Source: Cupriavidus basilensis (GTDB lineage: Bacteria > Pseudomonadota > Gammaproteobacteria > Burkholderiales > Burkholderiaceae). Taken from it: a stretch of 64,000 nucleotides of DNA. The stretch lies in contig NZ_BBQM01000003.1 of assembly GCF_000876015.1 (NCBI RefSeq), positions 1-64,000 on the forward strand. Reading direction: 5' to 3'. Positions 1-8,822 of the stretch are shown here, piece after piece (within the stretch, counting starts at the first letter, position 1; each line of letters opens with the position of its first letter). The position numbers and the translations under genes were made by a program. Below the pieces are notes generated by a model. The model made no database searches. It had not been told where the DNA came from and saw only the letters and a list, made by a program, of their open reading frames with translations.

Positions 1-932
1 ATAAGACTCTGGTAAGCCTTTGCATCTGAGGCCGCCTCGATAACGGTTGCATGAACATTGAAATTTCCGAAGTAATCAATGATGCGCTCCGAAGAGCGGT
101 AATTCCTTGATAGTTCACGTTCCTCAATGTCGATGCCAGCCATCGCCTTGAAATCTTCATACGCAATCGGATAGCCACCGAGCGACTGATAAATCGCCTG
201 ATTGGGATCGCCGACAATAAAGGTCTTGGTCGTGCCTTGGCCGGCTTTCAAGATCGCAGCGATGATCGAATATTGGATTCGCTTGGTGTCCTGATACTCA
301 TCAACCAGTACGAAAGAAAACAACTGCGCCAGGAGGGTGCTGATCGCAGGATGACGCGCAATCAGTTGGTAGGCATAAAATAGAATGAGTTCGAAGTCGA
401 TTTGCCGACTTTCCCGAAGAATATCGAAGTATCTACCCAATATTTCACGCAGGCCGTCGTGCTTCCATGTCTGCGGGCAAGAAAGCACATAGTCGGTTTC
501 GGTGAAATAGAACTCGCAATCCCAGAACGTGATCTTTGGCTTCTGATAAGGCTTGCACAGGGCTTCGAGAATCTTCTCACGCTCAAACTGATCGATCACG
601 CGGAAACCTCGGTCCAACGCTTCGTGATAGACCCCGTATGGCTTCAATATCCATTCCAGACAAAAAGAATGGATCGTTCCTATCCAAAGGCGGGATGTGT
701 CCACCCCAAGGCTCTCGATGCGCTCGTGAATCTCGTCGGCGGCACGATGCGTATAGGTGATCGCAACAACGAACTGCTTGTTCGACTCCAGCCTGGACAG
801 CTCGTAGGCAATCTTGTAGGTCAGCGTGCGTGTCTTCCCGCTACCGGGACAGGCAATGAGAAATACGCTCCCAGCTTCCAAGATGGCAGTTTCCTGCTCC
901 GGATTTAGATCACCTTTGTCCCATATAAACAT
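1..932 (-). CDS. gajB: UvrD/PcrA-type superfamily 1 helicase, GajB-like (3' end outside window)
   Basis: Reading the minus strand from ATG at 932 gives an uninterrupted frame of 310 codons that leaves the window. It shows a Walker A ACPGSGKT at residues 27-34, motif II VDEYQDT at about 210-216 and motif III GDPNQAIYQ at 241-249, so it is a UvrD-type helicase. It starts two bases after the stop of the OLD-family nuclease gene, with AAGG about ten bases upstream of the ATG. An OLD nuclease followed by a UvrD helicase is the defining gene pair of Gabija anti-phage systems, in which GajB helps the GajA nuclease. The C-terminal helicase motifs (IV-VI) cannot be checked because the gene is cut. Assignment to Gabija is by architecture; a related unnamed OLD-helicase pair remains possible. 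Confidence 0.8.
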   Translation of the reverse strand, partial: MFIWDKGDLNPEQETAILEAGSVFLIACPGSGKTRTLTYKIAYELSRLESNKQFVVAITYTHRAADEIHERIESLGVDTSRLWIGTIHSFCLEWILKPYGVYHEALDRGFRVIDQFEREKILEALCKPYQKPKITFWDCEFYFTETDYVLSCPQTWKHDGLREILGRYFDILRESRQIDFELILFYAYQLIARHPAISTLLAQLFSFVLVDEYQDTKRIQYSIIAAILKAGQGTTKTFIVGDPNQAIYQSLGGYPIAYEDFKAMAGIDIEERELSRNYRSSERIIDYFGNFNVHATVIEAASDAKAYQSL

Positions 933-934
933 GG

Positions 935-3073
935 CTAGAAGACCTTAAGGACGTCGTTGATACGATCATCGGGAAAGGTGGCCAGCATCTCGTTCCGGAT
1001 GCCGACGAAATCGATTTCTCCTCTTCTAAAAGCCAGAAGTTTTTCCCTAAACTCGGTGAAAACCGCCGACGCAGTGACTAGATCGTCCTCATCGATGTAA
1101 TTCACGCGATAGCTTAGTACGTTGAACCAGACCTCCTTTGCAACTATCGGATGCGCGAAAGCGATGGCGTCCAAAATGTGTTCTGGGATAGCCGTCTCTG
1201 GATCGACCTTTTTCCCCAGCAGGATGGCAAACCACCCCTTACCATAGTTGTCCGCCATGGTCAGCGCTCTTTGGCCATACCGCGCAATGTCGGCAGACTC
1301 AAGATCTGCCTTGGCTGTCGCAATGGTTGGCGCGTCCGTGTAGATGTCAGGAAGAATGCCCACCACCTTGCGAGCATTACCAGCCGCGACAAAATCGACC
1401 TCGAATGTGTGGGGAGAGAAAAACGGCGAAACCCAAGGGTTGTCTTGAAACAACTGTTCTAGAAGCGCTTTTCTAGCGACGCCTTTCTCTTGAGAGGCCT
1501 GGTACTTTCTCTTGCGCCGCTGCGTCCCTTCGGCGTCTCCGGCGACGGGCGCTGTGTCAATGATGGACTTGTCGAGATCCGTGACGATGCTGCATCGCTT
1601 TCGAATTCGATCATCGTGGAACAGAACCGCGACGTTCTGGAAGCCGGTGCTTCGGATGTTGATCAAGCTGATGCCGAGTTCGTCGAGGCTGACACCTAGC
1701 ACCTTCTTGATCAAAATCGGGATCAGGATTTCTTCGGCATCACCCTCTACAAGAACGACGCTTTTGGCAAACAGCAGGTTGCTGCGTACCGCATCCAGAT
1801 AGCGCTGGATATTACCTATTTCCTCGGGGTCCAAACCCGTTGCAGGCTGATAAGCCTCGCATCGATCACGCTCTCTGCCAAGAATGTTCACGTTCTGAAC
1901 ATTGCTGACTTCCGAGATATGTGTCGAATGGGTGGAATAGATGATCTGTGTGTCGTCGTATTGAAGTTTGTCGAACAGCGTCTTCTGAATATGTGTGTGA
2001 ATGTGCGCTTCGGGCTCTTCGATCAGCAAGAAGTTGGCGATCGATTGCTTGGCCTTTTGATACTTAAATTCCAACAACTTCAACGTAAGGAAGATCAGGT
2101 TTGCCCCGCCTAGGCTCAATTCGTGGATAGGTCCTTCGTGGCCTTCTCCCGACTCCCCGACGAACAGCTTGAGCGACTGGAACAGCTTGTCAGCTTCGTC
2201 TGGCAAGTCAGACTTGATCGAAAGCGATGAGGGCGAGTAAGCCTCGCCCGCTGCGTCCTTAATGGTGTCTCGTATATCGGCCCGGACTACTTGGACATCT
2301 GGCAATGCCTCAATAGAGTCATTCAGTGCTTTCACTCCATCGGTAATCGCTTGGAATGCCACAGGGTCGATATCTCCGCTCTTGCCTTTCAAAAGTGACA
2401 GCAGCGGGTTGGTCCTATTGTTGTGAAACTCCGATACAACATCTCGCAGCGCCTGAACGAAAGTGAAGGAAATTTCCTTGGAAACCGACAACACGCTTGG
2501 AATCTTGGCGCCGATGGCGGGGAATTCGATTTCTTCGTTGAATCTGACGTTCTCGAAGTCGCCGACCACCTCTTTGTAAAAGGCCTCGTCATTGAAGTCA
2601 GCGGCGCTACGACCCGTAAAAATAGTTTCGTAGTCGTCCAGGCTGACTAGATTAAGAATTGCAGCGAGACCAGCGTGGTCGCCATCATCTAACTGAGAAA
2701 GGCGAAGCCTGATCTCTTTTTTGGGTCGGAAGATGAGGTTATAGGTGGCCTTGCCGATTTCATCATCCTCGATGCCACCCGTCCCATGTCGGAATAAGGC
2801 TTGGACTGCCTCATCCGCGGAGATGTCTTCGAATTCAAGGCTGATGATGATCCAGTGCCCTTGCCACTTCCCCAAGCCTCGATGAAAGTCAGTCGAATCT
2901 AACCGAAAGGCCGAGCGGATCATGTTGTCGTCAAGCAGCAGTCGGACCGCTCGAAACAGGTTGGTTTTGCCCGATCCGTTTTCGCCAATGATGGTGTTGA
3001 TGCCTTTTTTAAAAAGCAGTCTGGTATTGGCAAAATTCCTGTAGTTGACCAGGCTGAGCTTAGAAATGTGCAT
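935..3073 (-). CDS. gajA: OLD-family ATP-dependent nuclease, GajA-like
   Basis: This 712-residue protein has an N-terminal ABC/SMC-type ATPase: Walker A GENGSGKT at 30-37, signature-like ELSLGGANL at 318-326, Walker B LLIEEPEAH at 349-357 and a following THSTHIS switch segment. A C-terminal TOPRIM nuclease domain follows, with LVEGDAEE at 441-448 and TDLD at 498-501. Those are the hallmarks of class 2 OLD nucleases. In Gabija the GajA protein nicks DNA when nucleotide pools fall during infection. The start at 3073 has GAGG seven bases upstream. The protein is longer than the well-studied GajA (just under 600 residues), mostly beyond the TOPRIM acidic motifs. The gene is clearly poorer in G+C than the ICE core, which suggests separate acquisition. 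Confidence 0.85.
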   Translation of the reverse strand: MHISKLSLVNYRNFANTRLLFKKGINTIIGENGSGKTNLFRAVRLLLDDNMIRSAFRLDSTDFHRGLGKWQGHWIIISLEFEDISADEAVQALFRHGTGGIEDDEIGKATYNLIFRPKKEIRLRLSQLDDGDHAGLAAILNLVSLDDYETIFTGRSAADFNDEAFYKEVVGDFENVRFNEEIEFPAIGAKIPSVLSVSKEISFTFVQALRDVVSEFHNNRTNPLLSLLKGKSGDIDPVAFQAITDGVKALNDSIEALPDVQVVRADIRDTIKDAAGEAYSPSSLSIKSDLPDEADKLFQSLKLFVGESGEGHEGPIHELSLGGANLIFLTLKLLEFKYQKAKQSIANFLLIEEPEAHIHTHIQKTLFDKLQYDDTQIIYSTHSTHISEVSNVQNVNILGRERDRCEAYQPATGLDPEEIGNIQRYLDAVRSNLLFAKSVVLVEGDAEEILIPILIKKVLGVSLDELGISLINIRSTGFQNVAVLFHDDRIRKRCSIVTDLDKSIIDTAPVAGDAEGTQRRKRKYQASQEKGVARKALLEQLFQDNPWVSPFFSPHTFEVDFVAAGNARKVVGILPDIYTDAPTIATAKADLESADIARYGQRALTMADNYGKGWFAILLGKKVDPETAIPEHILDAIAFAHPIVAKEVWFNVLSYRVNYIDEDDLVTASAVFTEFREKLLAFRRGEIDFVGIRNEMLATFPDDRINDVLKVF

Positions 3074-3776
3074 GGAGGGCCTCGTTCTTTTATTAGGGAA
3101 GCCACATCACGTGCCGGCCGCCTCGTGGAATACCTGCCATTTTACAAGGTGCCGCTACTTTCCGGCACTTTAACGACGTGTCTAAGACCGGTGCGCAACT
3201 GGTCGATATTTGTCTATCTGCGATCGTTCTCGTTGAGGATGTCAGCATGTTGCGCCTGCCTCAAGGTATGAGGTTCCAGTAACTTGAGAAATGGGCGTCC
3301 CCCGGCCGGGAAGGCATGGCCGGGCGCGCTCTCGTGCTTCGCATCGAGCCTCGCTGCGCGAGTCTCGCCCCCTTCGGGCTTCCATCGCTGACGCCTACGG
3401 CCCGGCTTCCAGCGTCGGGCCTGCGCGCTTCGCTTGCGTGCAGTCGGCACAAAGGGACGGACGTTGCCTGTCCAGCCATCTTTCCTGACCTCATCACCTT
3501 GCTCGCGACTGTAGCCCGCGGCCGTGTGCCGTCAAGGCGCGCAGGGCCGTGTCCTCGCTGCGCTGCGGGCCGCACCAACCCTGCGCTTGTCTCCTTGACG
3601 GCCCCCGTCCACGGGCTCCCTTCCGTCGCGGGCGATGAACTCAGGAAAGACGGTGGCAACGAGGCCAACCGGGTTCTTCGTGCCGACCGCACCGAACAGC
3701 CGAAAGGCTGGGCTCCAAATCTTGGAATCCGGTGTGCGGTTTGAACAGCCAACCCTTCTTTGTCAGGAGAAAGACC
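3074..3776. other. Intergenic region between defence locus and ICE core
   Basis: About 700 bp without a convincing gene. The first 170 bp should hold the promoter of the leftward nuclease-helicase pair. An imperfect inverted repeat (AAGGTGCCG at 3146-3154 with CGGCACTTT at 3163-3171) lies there. From about 3240 composition switches to GC-rich DNA, marking the edge of the accessory block. The rest looks like a long leader of the DUF932 gene. Open frames in it are antisense or out-of-frame shadows with no recognisable domain. Confidence 0.5.
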
Positions 3777-4601
3777 ATGCAACTCGCATCCCGTTTCGCT
3801 TCCCATTCCCCGACGCTGCGCAGCGATTACCCGCTGTCCGACGACCAAATCCGCCGCGTGGCCCCGTCCATCTTCGCGGACGCCCCGCACGAAAGCCGGT
3901 CCGAACGGTACGCCTACATCCCCACCGCCGCCGTGCTGGCAGAACTGCGCAAGGAAGGGTTTGAACCCTTCATGGCAGCGCAAACCCGCGTGCGCCACGA
4001 CGACCGCCGCGACTACACCAAACACATGCTGCGCCTGCGCCACGCCAGCCAGATCAACGGCGCGGAAGCCAATGAAATCGTGCTTCTGAATTCGCATGAC
4101 GGCACGAGCAGCTATCAGATGCTGGCCGGGATGTTCCGGTTTGTGTGCAGCAATGGCCTTGTCTGCGGCGACACGGTGGCGGACGTGCGCGTGCCCCACA
4201 AAGGCAACGTAGCCGAACACGTCATTGAAGGCGCTTACGAAGTCTTGAGCGGTTTCGACCGGGTGAAGGAATCCCGCGATTCCATGCGCGCCATCACCTT
4301 GAACGATGGCGAATCCGAAGTGTTCGCCCGCGCCGCGCTCGCGTTGAAGTACGACGAAGGCAAACCCGCGCCCATCACGGAAAGCCAAATCCTGATGCCG
4401 CGCCGCTTCGACGACCGCCGCCCGGACTTGTGGAGCGTGTTCAACCGCACGCAAGAAAACCTGACCCAAGGCGGTCTGCGCGGGCACAGCGCCAACGGAC
4501 GCCGCCAGCAGACCCGTGCGGTGCAGGGCATCGACCAGAACATCCGACTGAATCGCGCGCTCTGGCTGCTGGCCGATGGCCTGCGCCAGCTCAAAGCCTG
4601 A
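3777..4601 (+). CDS. DUF932 plasmid/phage-type protein
   Basis: The 274-residue product matches the DUF932 family, which is common on ICEs and plasmids and whose biochemical role is not established. Visible features are a conserved core around HDGTSSYQMLAGMFRF (about 103-118) followed by CSNGLVCGD, both typical of the family. ATG at 3777 follows AGGAGAAAGACC, a good ribosome site, so upstream in-frame starts are unlikely. It is followed after 80 bp by the large ParB gene, and both read in the same direction. It may belong to an early-expressed maintenance block. Confidence 0.85.
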   Translation: MQLASRFASHSPTLRSDYPLSDDQIRRVAPSIFADAPHESRSERYAYIPTAAVLAELRKEGFEPFMAAQTRVRHDDRRDYTKHMLRLRHASQINGAEANEIVLLNSHDGTSSYQMLAGMFRFVCSNGLVCGDTVADVRVPHKGNVAEHVIEGAYEVLSGFDRVKESRDSMRAITLNDGESEVFARAALALKYDEGKPAPITESQILMPRRFDDRRPDLWSVFNRTQENLTQGGLRGHSANGRRQQTRAVQGIDQNIRLNRALWLLADGLRQLKA

Positions 4602-4681
4602 ATCCCCACGCGGTAGGGGCAGGCAGCAGCCCTTGCCGCTTCTCTCGTTGCTGCATCCCTGAACCGATAGGAGTTATCACC

Positions 4682-6724
4682 ATGAACGCCGTTACCCAAA
4701 CCGAAGCCCGCGCCGTCCAATCCCCCGCGCTGGAAGCTGCTGACCCGACCAAGAACCTGATTCTGGTTCCGCTGTCGAGGCTGGTGTCGCGCCCCACTGG
4801 CCGCAACGTGCGCAAGACCCCGCGCATGTCGATTCCCGAACTCGCCGCGAGTATCCAGCGCGTCGGCCTGCTGCAGAACCTCATCGTCATTGCCGCCGCC
4901 GATGGCGAGCATTACGAAGTCGTGGCCGGTGGCCGCAGGCTGGCCGCGTTGAAGCTGCTGGCGAAGAAGCGCCGTATCAGCAAAGAGTGGGAGGTTCCTT
5001 GCCTGCTGGTAGCCGATGGCACCGCACGCACGGCCAGCCTCACCGAGAACGTGCAGCGCGAAGCCATGCACCCCGCAGACCAGTTCGAGGCATTCGCCGC
5101 GCTGGTGGCAGAAGGCCGACCGATCGAGGACATTGCCGCCGATTTCAGCGTGTCCCCGCTGGTGGTGCATCGCCGCCTGAAACTCGCCAACGTCTCGCCG
5201 CGCCTGCTGGCCGACTACCGCGCCGATGCCGTGACGCTCGATCAGTTGATGGCCCTTGCCATCACCGACGACCACACCGCGCAGGAGGCCGCGTTCTACG
5301 ATGCGCCAACGTGGCAGCGCAGCCCGCATAATTTGCGTGACCGCCTGACCGAACGCGAAATCGACGCCTACCGGCATCCGCTGGTGCGGTTCGTCGGGCT
5401 GGACGCCTACGAGCAGGAAGGCGGCGGCATTCGCCGCGACTTGTTCGCGGAAGGTGACGCGGGCGTATATCTGACCGATGCCGCACTGCTGGAACGGTTG
5501 GCGCAGGACAAGCTGGCCGGTATCGCCGCCGAAGTGAAGACCGAAGGCTGGGCATGGGTGGATGCCACGCCCGCCGTGACCCACGCCGACCTGCATGCAT
5601 TCCAGCACGCCCCGCAGGAACGCCGCACCCCGAGCAAGCGCGAAGCGCAGCGCATCGAGAAGCTGCAAGCCAAGCTGCACGAACTGGCCGAAGCCGTGGA
5701 CGCCGCGCTGGACGCCGAAGACGAAGAAAAGGCCGACGCCTTGCAGGAGGAAGGCGAACGCCTGGGCGAGCAGTTGCAGGCGCTGGAAGATGGCTTGCAG
5801 AACTACGGCGCGAACACGAAGGCCACAGCCGGTGCCATCGTCACCATCGACCGCAATGGCGAGGCCGTGATTCATCGCGGTCTGCTGCGCGAAGCCGAAG
5901 CCAAGGCACTGCGCACGTTGGAACGACTGCGGCAAGGTTTCGGCAGCGTGGAAAGCGAAGCCGGGAACGACGACGCAGGCGAGGACGACACGCAGCCCAA
6001 GACCGCCGCCATGTCCGACCGGCTGGCGCAGCGGTTGAGCGCTCACCGCACCGCAGCGCTGCAAATCGAAGTCTCCCGGCATCCGCAAGCCGCGCTGGCT
6101 GCCGTGGTGCATGGCATGGTGCAGACGGTCTTGCAGGAACGCCGCTACGGCCACGACCTGCCGCTGGGCGTTAGCCTGAAAGTGCAAGACCGGCTGGAAG
6201 GCATGGCCCCGGACATACCGGATTCACCCGCCGCCGTGGCGTTGCGCGAGTTGCAGCAGGTGGCAGGCGAAGTCTTGCCGCAGGACAGCGCCGAACTGTT
6301 CGCAGTGCTGCTGGCGAGGCCGCAAGACGATCTGGTGCGGCTGCTGGCCGTGTGCGTGGCGTCCACCGTGGACGTGGTGACGCCCCGCGCCACGCAGCGC
6401 CAACCCGGCGCGGAACTGGCGCAGGCTGTGGGGCTGGACATGGCCGCATGGTGGCAGCCCACGGCAGACGGGTATTTCCAGCATGTGCCGAAAGCCGCGA
6501 TTCTGGAAGCCGTGAGTGAGTTCGCGCCGTCGCAGGCTACCCGACTGGCGAAGTTGAAGAAGGCCGACATTGCCAGCGAGGCCGAACGGCTGGCCGATGG
6601 TACGGGCTGGATGCCCGCCGTGTTCAAGAGCGGACACGACACAGAGCCGCAGGAAGGCGCGCAGGACGTGGATGCGCCGGAAGATGCCGACGACGAGGTG
6701 GAAGCGCACGCGCTGGCCGCGTGA
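4682..6724 (+). CDS. ParB/RepB/Spo0J-family nuclease-like partition protein, large form
   Basis: The 680-residue protein begins with a ParB/Srx-like domain (about residues 30-130). It includes the AGGRRLAALK box typical of ParB N-domains and the LTENVQREAMHP motif, followed by a helix-turn-helix region (VSPLVVHRRLKLANVSPRLL, about 158-177). A coiled, charged stretch rich in Glu and Lys lies around 315-375. It is about twice the length of chromosomal ParB; this long form is usual on Tn4371-type ICEs and related plasmids. Its parA partner is not adjacent but about 5 kb away at 11,500. A strong hairpin terminator follows the stop. Start chosen at ATG 4682 (TAGGAGTTATCACC upstream). Confidence 0.85.
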   Translation: MNAVTQTEARAVQSPALEAADPTKNLILVPLSRLVSRPTGRNVRKTPRMSIPELAASIQRVGLLQNLIVIAAADGEHYEVVAGGRRLAALKLLAKKRRISKEWEVPCLLVADGTARTASLTENVQREAMHPADQFEAFAALVAEGRPIEDIAADFSVSPLVVHRRLKLANVSPRLLADYRADAVTLDQLMALAITDDHTAQEAAFYDAPTWQRSPHNLRDRLTEREIDAYRHPLVRFVGLDAYEQEGGGIRRDLFAEGDAGVYLTDAALLERLAQDKLAGIAAEVKTEGWAWVDATPAVTHADLHAFQHAPQERRTPSKREAQRIEKLQAKLHELAEAVDAALDAEDEEKADALQEEGERLGEQLQALEDGLQNYGANTKATAGAIVTIDRNGEAVIHRGLLREAEAKALRTLERLRQGFGSVESEAGNDDAGEDDTQPKTAAMSDRLAQRLSAHRTAALQIEVSRHPQAALAAVVHGMVQTVLQERRYGHDLPLGVSLKVQDRLEGMAPDIPDSPAAVALRELQQVAGEVLPQDSAELFAVLLARPQDDLVRLLAVCVASTVDVVTPRATQRQPGAELAQAVGLDMAAWWQPTADGYFQHVPKAAILEAVSEFAPSQATRLAKLKKADIASEAERLADGTGWMPAVFKSGHDTEPQEGAQDVDAPEDADDEVEAHALAA

Positions 6725-6737
6725 GGTAGCCGCATCA

Positions 6738-6763
6738 CCCCGGCGCACTGCGCCGGGGCTTTC
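6738..6763 (+). terminator. Intrinsic terminator after parB
   Basis: CCCCGGCGC (6738-6746) and GCGCCGGGG (6750-6758) form a perfect 9-bp stem with a three-base loop, followed by CTTTC. It begins 14 bases after the ParB stop codon. Confidence 0.75.
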
Positions 6764-7479
6764 ACTCGAACCGGGCGCGGCATGTCTGCCGCACCCGGTT
6801 TCAACATCCAAAGCAAAACCGCCACGTCGCCGCCTTCAACCAGGCGGCGACGTGGCGGGCGCACAAGTGCCTTGCACGCGGTACGGCGATCGGTGCCCGC
6901 CGATGCGGGCAAGGTTTCGATGACGCCCAGCCGCAATGGGCGGAGCATGTGGGGCTACGCCCCGGCTTGCTGCGGCAGGTTGTGCAAAAGCCTGCCGTCC
7001 ACGACGCTGGCGGTTCGTCGCCTGTACGTCACGAAGGACGGTTCACCGACACACGCACCCGGCCTTGCTTATGGACTTCCACGCCAGCCTCAAGCACGGG
7101 GCCGCAAGCTGCGGCAGGGGCGCTCCCGCCTTGTCGCTGGGTATTGGCCTTGCCGCATCAGGGCACAAGCCAGTGAAGCCATCACGCGGGGATGTCGAGT
7201 CGGCCATGTCTCCTTTCGGGAGCGGTCGGCCTGTGCGTCTTTGGTCTGTTGTGAATCCTGGCGAGGGCACGGCTGCGCCTTGGGCTTCATGGCCGCAACC
7301 TTCCAGCGCAAACAATTTCCCCGCCGCTGCGCGGCTTCCTCGCGGGACAAATTCTTTGCGCTTCCAGGTTCTCCACGATGTTGCGACCGCTGCGCGGTGC
7401 GACCCGCCCATCCCTCGCCGACCGGATCACAACAAGGACGCACTGGCGCGATCTTGTTCAACCCGAAAGGAAAATCATC
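6764..7479. other. Gene-free leader region upstream of DUF736
   Basis: About 715 bp between the parB terminator and the DUF736 start. Overlapping short frames exist on both strands, but none has a good ribosome site or a recognisable domain, and their residue composition (Arg/Ala/Pro-rich) is that of shadow frames in GC-rich DNA. It probably holds the DUF736 promoter and a long untranslated leader, like the region before DUF932. Confidence 0.4.
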
Positions 7480-7794
7480 ATGGCTAACATCGGCACCTTC
7501 ACCGCAGACAAAGACGGTTTCACCGGCACACTCCGCACCCTGACGCTCAACGTCAAGGTCAAGCTGGTTCCCAACGACAAGGGCAACAACGAGAACGCCC
7601 CCGACTTCCGCCTGCAGGCGGCAAGCCACGACATCGGCGCGGCGTGGAAGAAGACCAGCGAAGCCGGACGGGATTACCTGTCCGTGACCCTGGACGATCC
7701 TTCGTTCCCGGCAACGGTCTATGCCCGCCTGATCGAAGGCGAGGACGGCACGCACGACCTGATCTGGTCGCGCAGCAAGCCTCAAGCGGCCTGA
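7480..7794 (+). CDS. DUF736 family protein
   Basis: This 104-residue protein has the family start [16 protein letters not shown] and a small beta-rich body ending [11 protein letters not shown]736 proteins are near-universal on conjugative elements of Proteobacteria; their function is unknown, although a role linked to single-stranded DNA or stress has been suggested. Start at ATG 7480 after GAAAGGA. It converges with the XRE repressor gene, and a double hairpin lies between the two stops. Confidence 0.88.
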   Translation: MANIGTFTADKDGFTGTLRTLTLNVKVKLVPNDKGNNENAPDFRLQAASHDIGAAWKKTSEAGRDYLSVTLDDPSFPATVYARLIEGEDGTHDLIWSRSKPQAA

Positions 7795-7806
7795 CGGCCG
7801 CCACCA

Positions 7807-7852
7807 GCGCCCCGCCCATTGCGGCGGGGCGCAGTGCTGCTAGTGGCAGCAC
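7807..7852. terminator. Double hairpin between convergent genes
   Basis: Two adjacent perfect inverted repeats lie between the stops of DUF736 (+) and XRE (-). The first is GCGCCCCGCC (7807-7816) with GGCGGGGCGC (7823-7832). The second is GTGCTGC (7834-7840) with GCAGCAC (7846-7852). The placement suggests a bidirectional terminator, although a T-tract is missing. Confidence 0.6.
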
Positions 7853-7859
7853 CGCGCGC

Positions 7860-8156
7860 CTACGGCGCGTCGCGCTTCTTCAAAATTGCCTCCAGCTCTT
7901 GGCGCACCTGTGCCAGAAGCTGATCGGCCTTGTGCGGACTGTCGCCGGCATAGGCCAGCGTCAACAGCGTGAGCGGATGCACTTCCATGACCTCGCACAG
8001 CTCGGTCAGTTTGTGCAGAGTCGGACTTTTCAGGTCGCGTTCCAGTGAACTCATATAGGTTCGGCTCGACACGTCAGAAAACGCTTCCTGGCTCAAGCCG
8101 CGCGCTTTTCTGGCTGTCCGTATTGCCGTTGCCAATGAGTTTTTTGCCGCCACCAA
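7860..8156 (-). CDS. XRE-family HTH repressor
   Basis: This 98-residue DNA-binding protein has a helix-turn-helix at about residues 8-62. It reads TARKARGLSQEAFSDVSSRT, then YMSSLERDLKSPTLHKLTEL, the standard XRE signature. A short C-terminal helix follows. It is transcribed away from the DUF2958-DUF2285-xis-repA block, and its upstream region holds a 12-bp perfect palindrome. That makes it a likely repressor of itself and perhaps of the divergent block. Small XRE regulators at this position are standard in Tn4371-type ICEs. Confidence 0.85.
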   Translation of the reverse strand: MVAAKNSLATAIRTARKARGLSQEAFSDVSSRTYMSSLERDLKSPTLHKLTELCEVMEVHPLTLLTLAYAGDSPHKADQLLAQVRQELEAILKKRDAP

Positions 8157-8164
8157 TGGTTTTC

Positions 8165-8220
8165 CCTATAAAACCAAGATGACAACCCATTGCGCCCTAT
8201 AGGGCTACAATCTATAGTGT
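8165..8220. promoter_or_regulatory. Putative XRE operator and leftward promoter
   Basis: GCCCTATAGGGC (8194-8205) is a perfect 12-bp palindrome. Related CTATA elements occur at 8165-8171 (CCTATAA) and 8212-8219 (CTATAGTG), giving three sites. On the minus strand, TTGAAC and TATAGG are 17 bases apart, and the latter overlaps the palindrome, which fits a repressed promoter for the XRE gene. Binding is inferred. Confidence 0.5.
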
Positions 8221-8221
8221 T

Positions 8222-8471
8222 CAATTGGTGTTGTTGTTTTCCGTATTTGTGCCTTTAAGGAAATCCGCCTCTGAGGATTTCGCCAGAACCGGGGAGCCGC
8301 ATTCGTGCCTTTCCTGACATCCACAATTCCGCGTCTGCGTTTCTGTGCATGTACGGATTCGAGAGTTTGCGCATCCGTGCTTGCGCACGAAAGCGCATAT
8401 CCGGCTTGGCTGTTCCGTGCTTCGCCAGAAAAGCGTGTTCGTGCATTCGCAGATACGTGGGATTCCCGCCC
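8222..8471. repeat. Degenerate repeats upstream of DUF2958
   Basis: A 250-bp gene-free stretch contains five to six loose copies of a motif like ATTCGTGCNTT (around 8247, 8303, 8336, 8372, 8413 and 8434), with irregular spacing of about 22-55 bases. A perfect inverted repeat GAAATCC (8260-8266) / GGATTTC (8275-8281) lies in it. It could be a multi-site binding region or eroded repeats; the copies are too divergent to be sure. Confidence 0.35.
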
Positions 8472-8822
8472 ATGACCCAGCCGCTCACCACCGCCGACGA
8501 ACGCGCCCGACTGCTCGCCAACGGCGCGGCGCGCGCCGCCGGCCAGAGCATCGACCCACTGCCGGTGGTTCGACTGTTCACGCCCGATGCGCATGCGACC
8601 TGGCTGCTGGCCGCGCTCGACCCAGCCGATGGCGACACCGCGTGGGGACTGATCGACCTCGGCATCGGTATGCCCGCACTGGGGACGGTCAAGCTGTCCG
8701 ACTTGACGGGCGTCGTCGAGCCGCAGCAGCGACCCATCCTGCGTGACCTGTATTTCCGCGCCTCGCGGCCGTTATCGGAATACGCCCATCTGGCGCAGTG
8801 CGATGGTTCGATCCCCGACTGA
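8472..8822 (+). CDS. DUF2958 domain protein
   Basis: The 116-residue protein carries the DUF2958 core: LPVVRLFTPDAHATWLLAAL (about 30-49), then DTAWGLIDLGIGMPALGTVKL. It ends with the typical LYFRASRPLSEYA. The family is widespread on ICEs and plasmids; function is not known. Start at ATG 8472, because the reading frame upstream runs through repeated non-coding DNA. No strong Shine-Dalgarno sequence is visible, so the start is moderately supported. Confidence 0.8.
   Translation: MTQPLTTADERARLLANGAARAAGQSIDPLPVVRLFTPDAHATWLLAALDPADGDTAWGLIDLGIGMPALGTVKLSDLTGVVEPQQRPILRDLYFRASRPLSEYAHLAQCDGSIPD

Noticed and set aside
3261-6187. Long minus-strand frames (408 and 650 codons) opposite DUF932 and parB
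   Set aside because: They are shadows of GC-rich genes on the plus strand, with no domains and no ribosome sites; the plus-strand products are recognised families.
7807-7852. Double hairpin as an attachment or integron site
   Set aside because: It lies between convergent stops and near no integrase; a bidirectional terminator is simpler.
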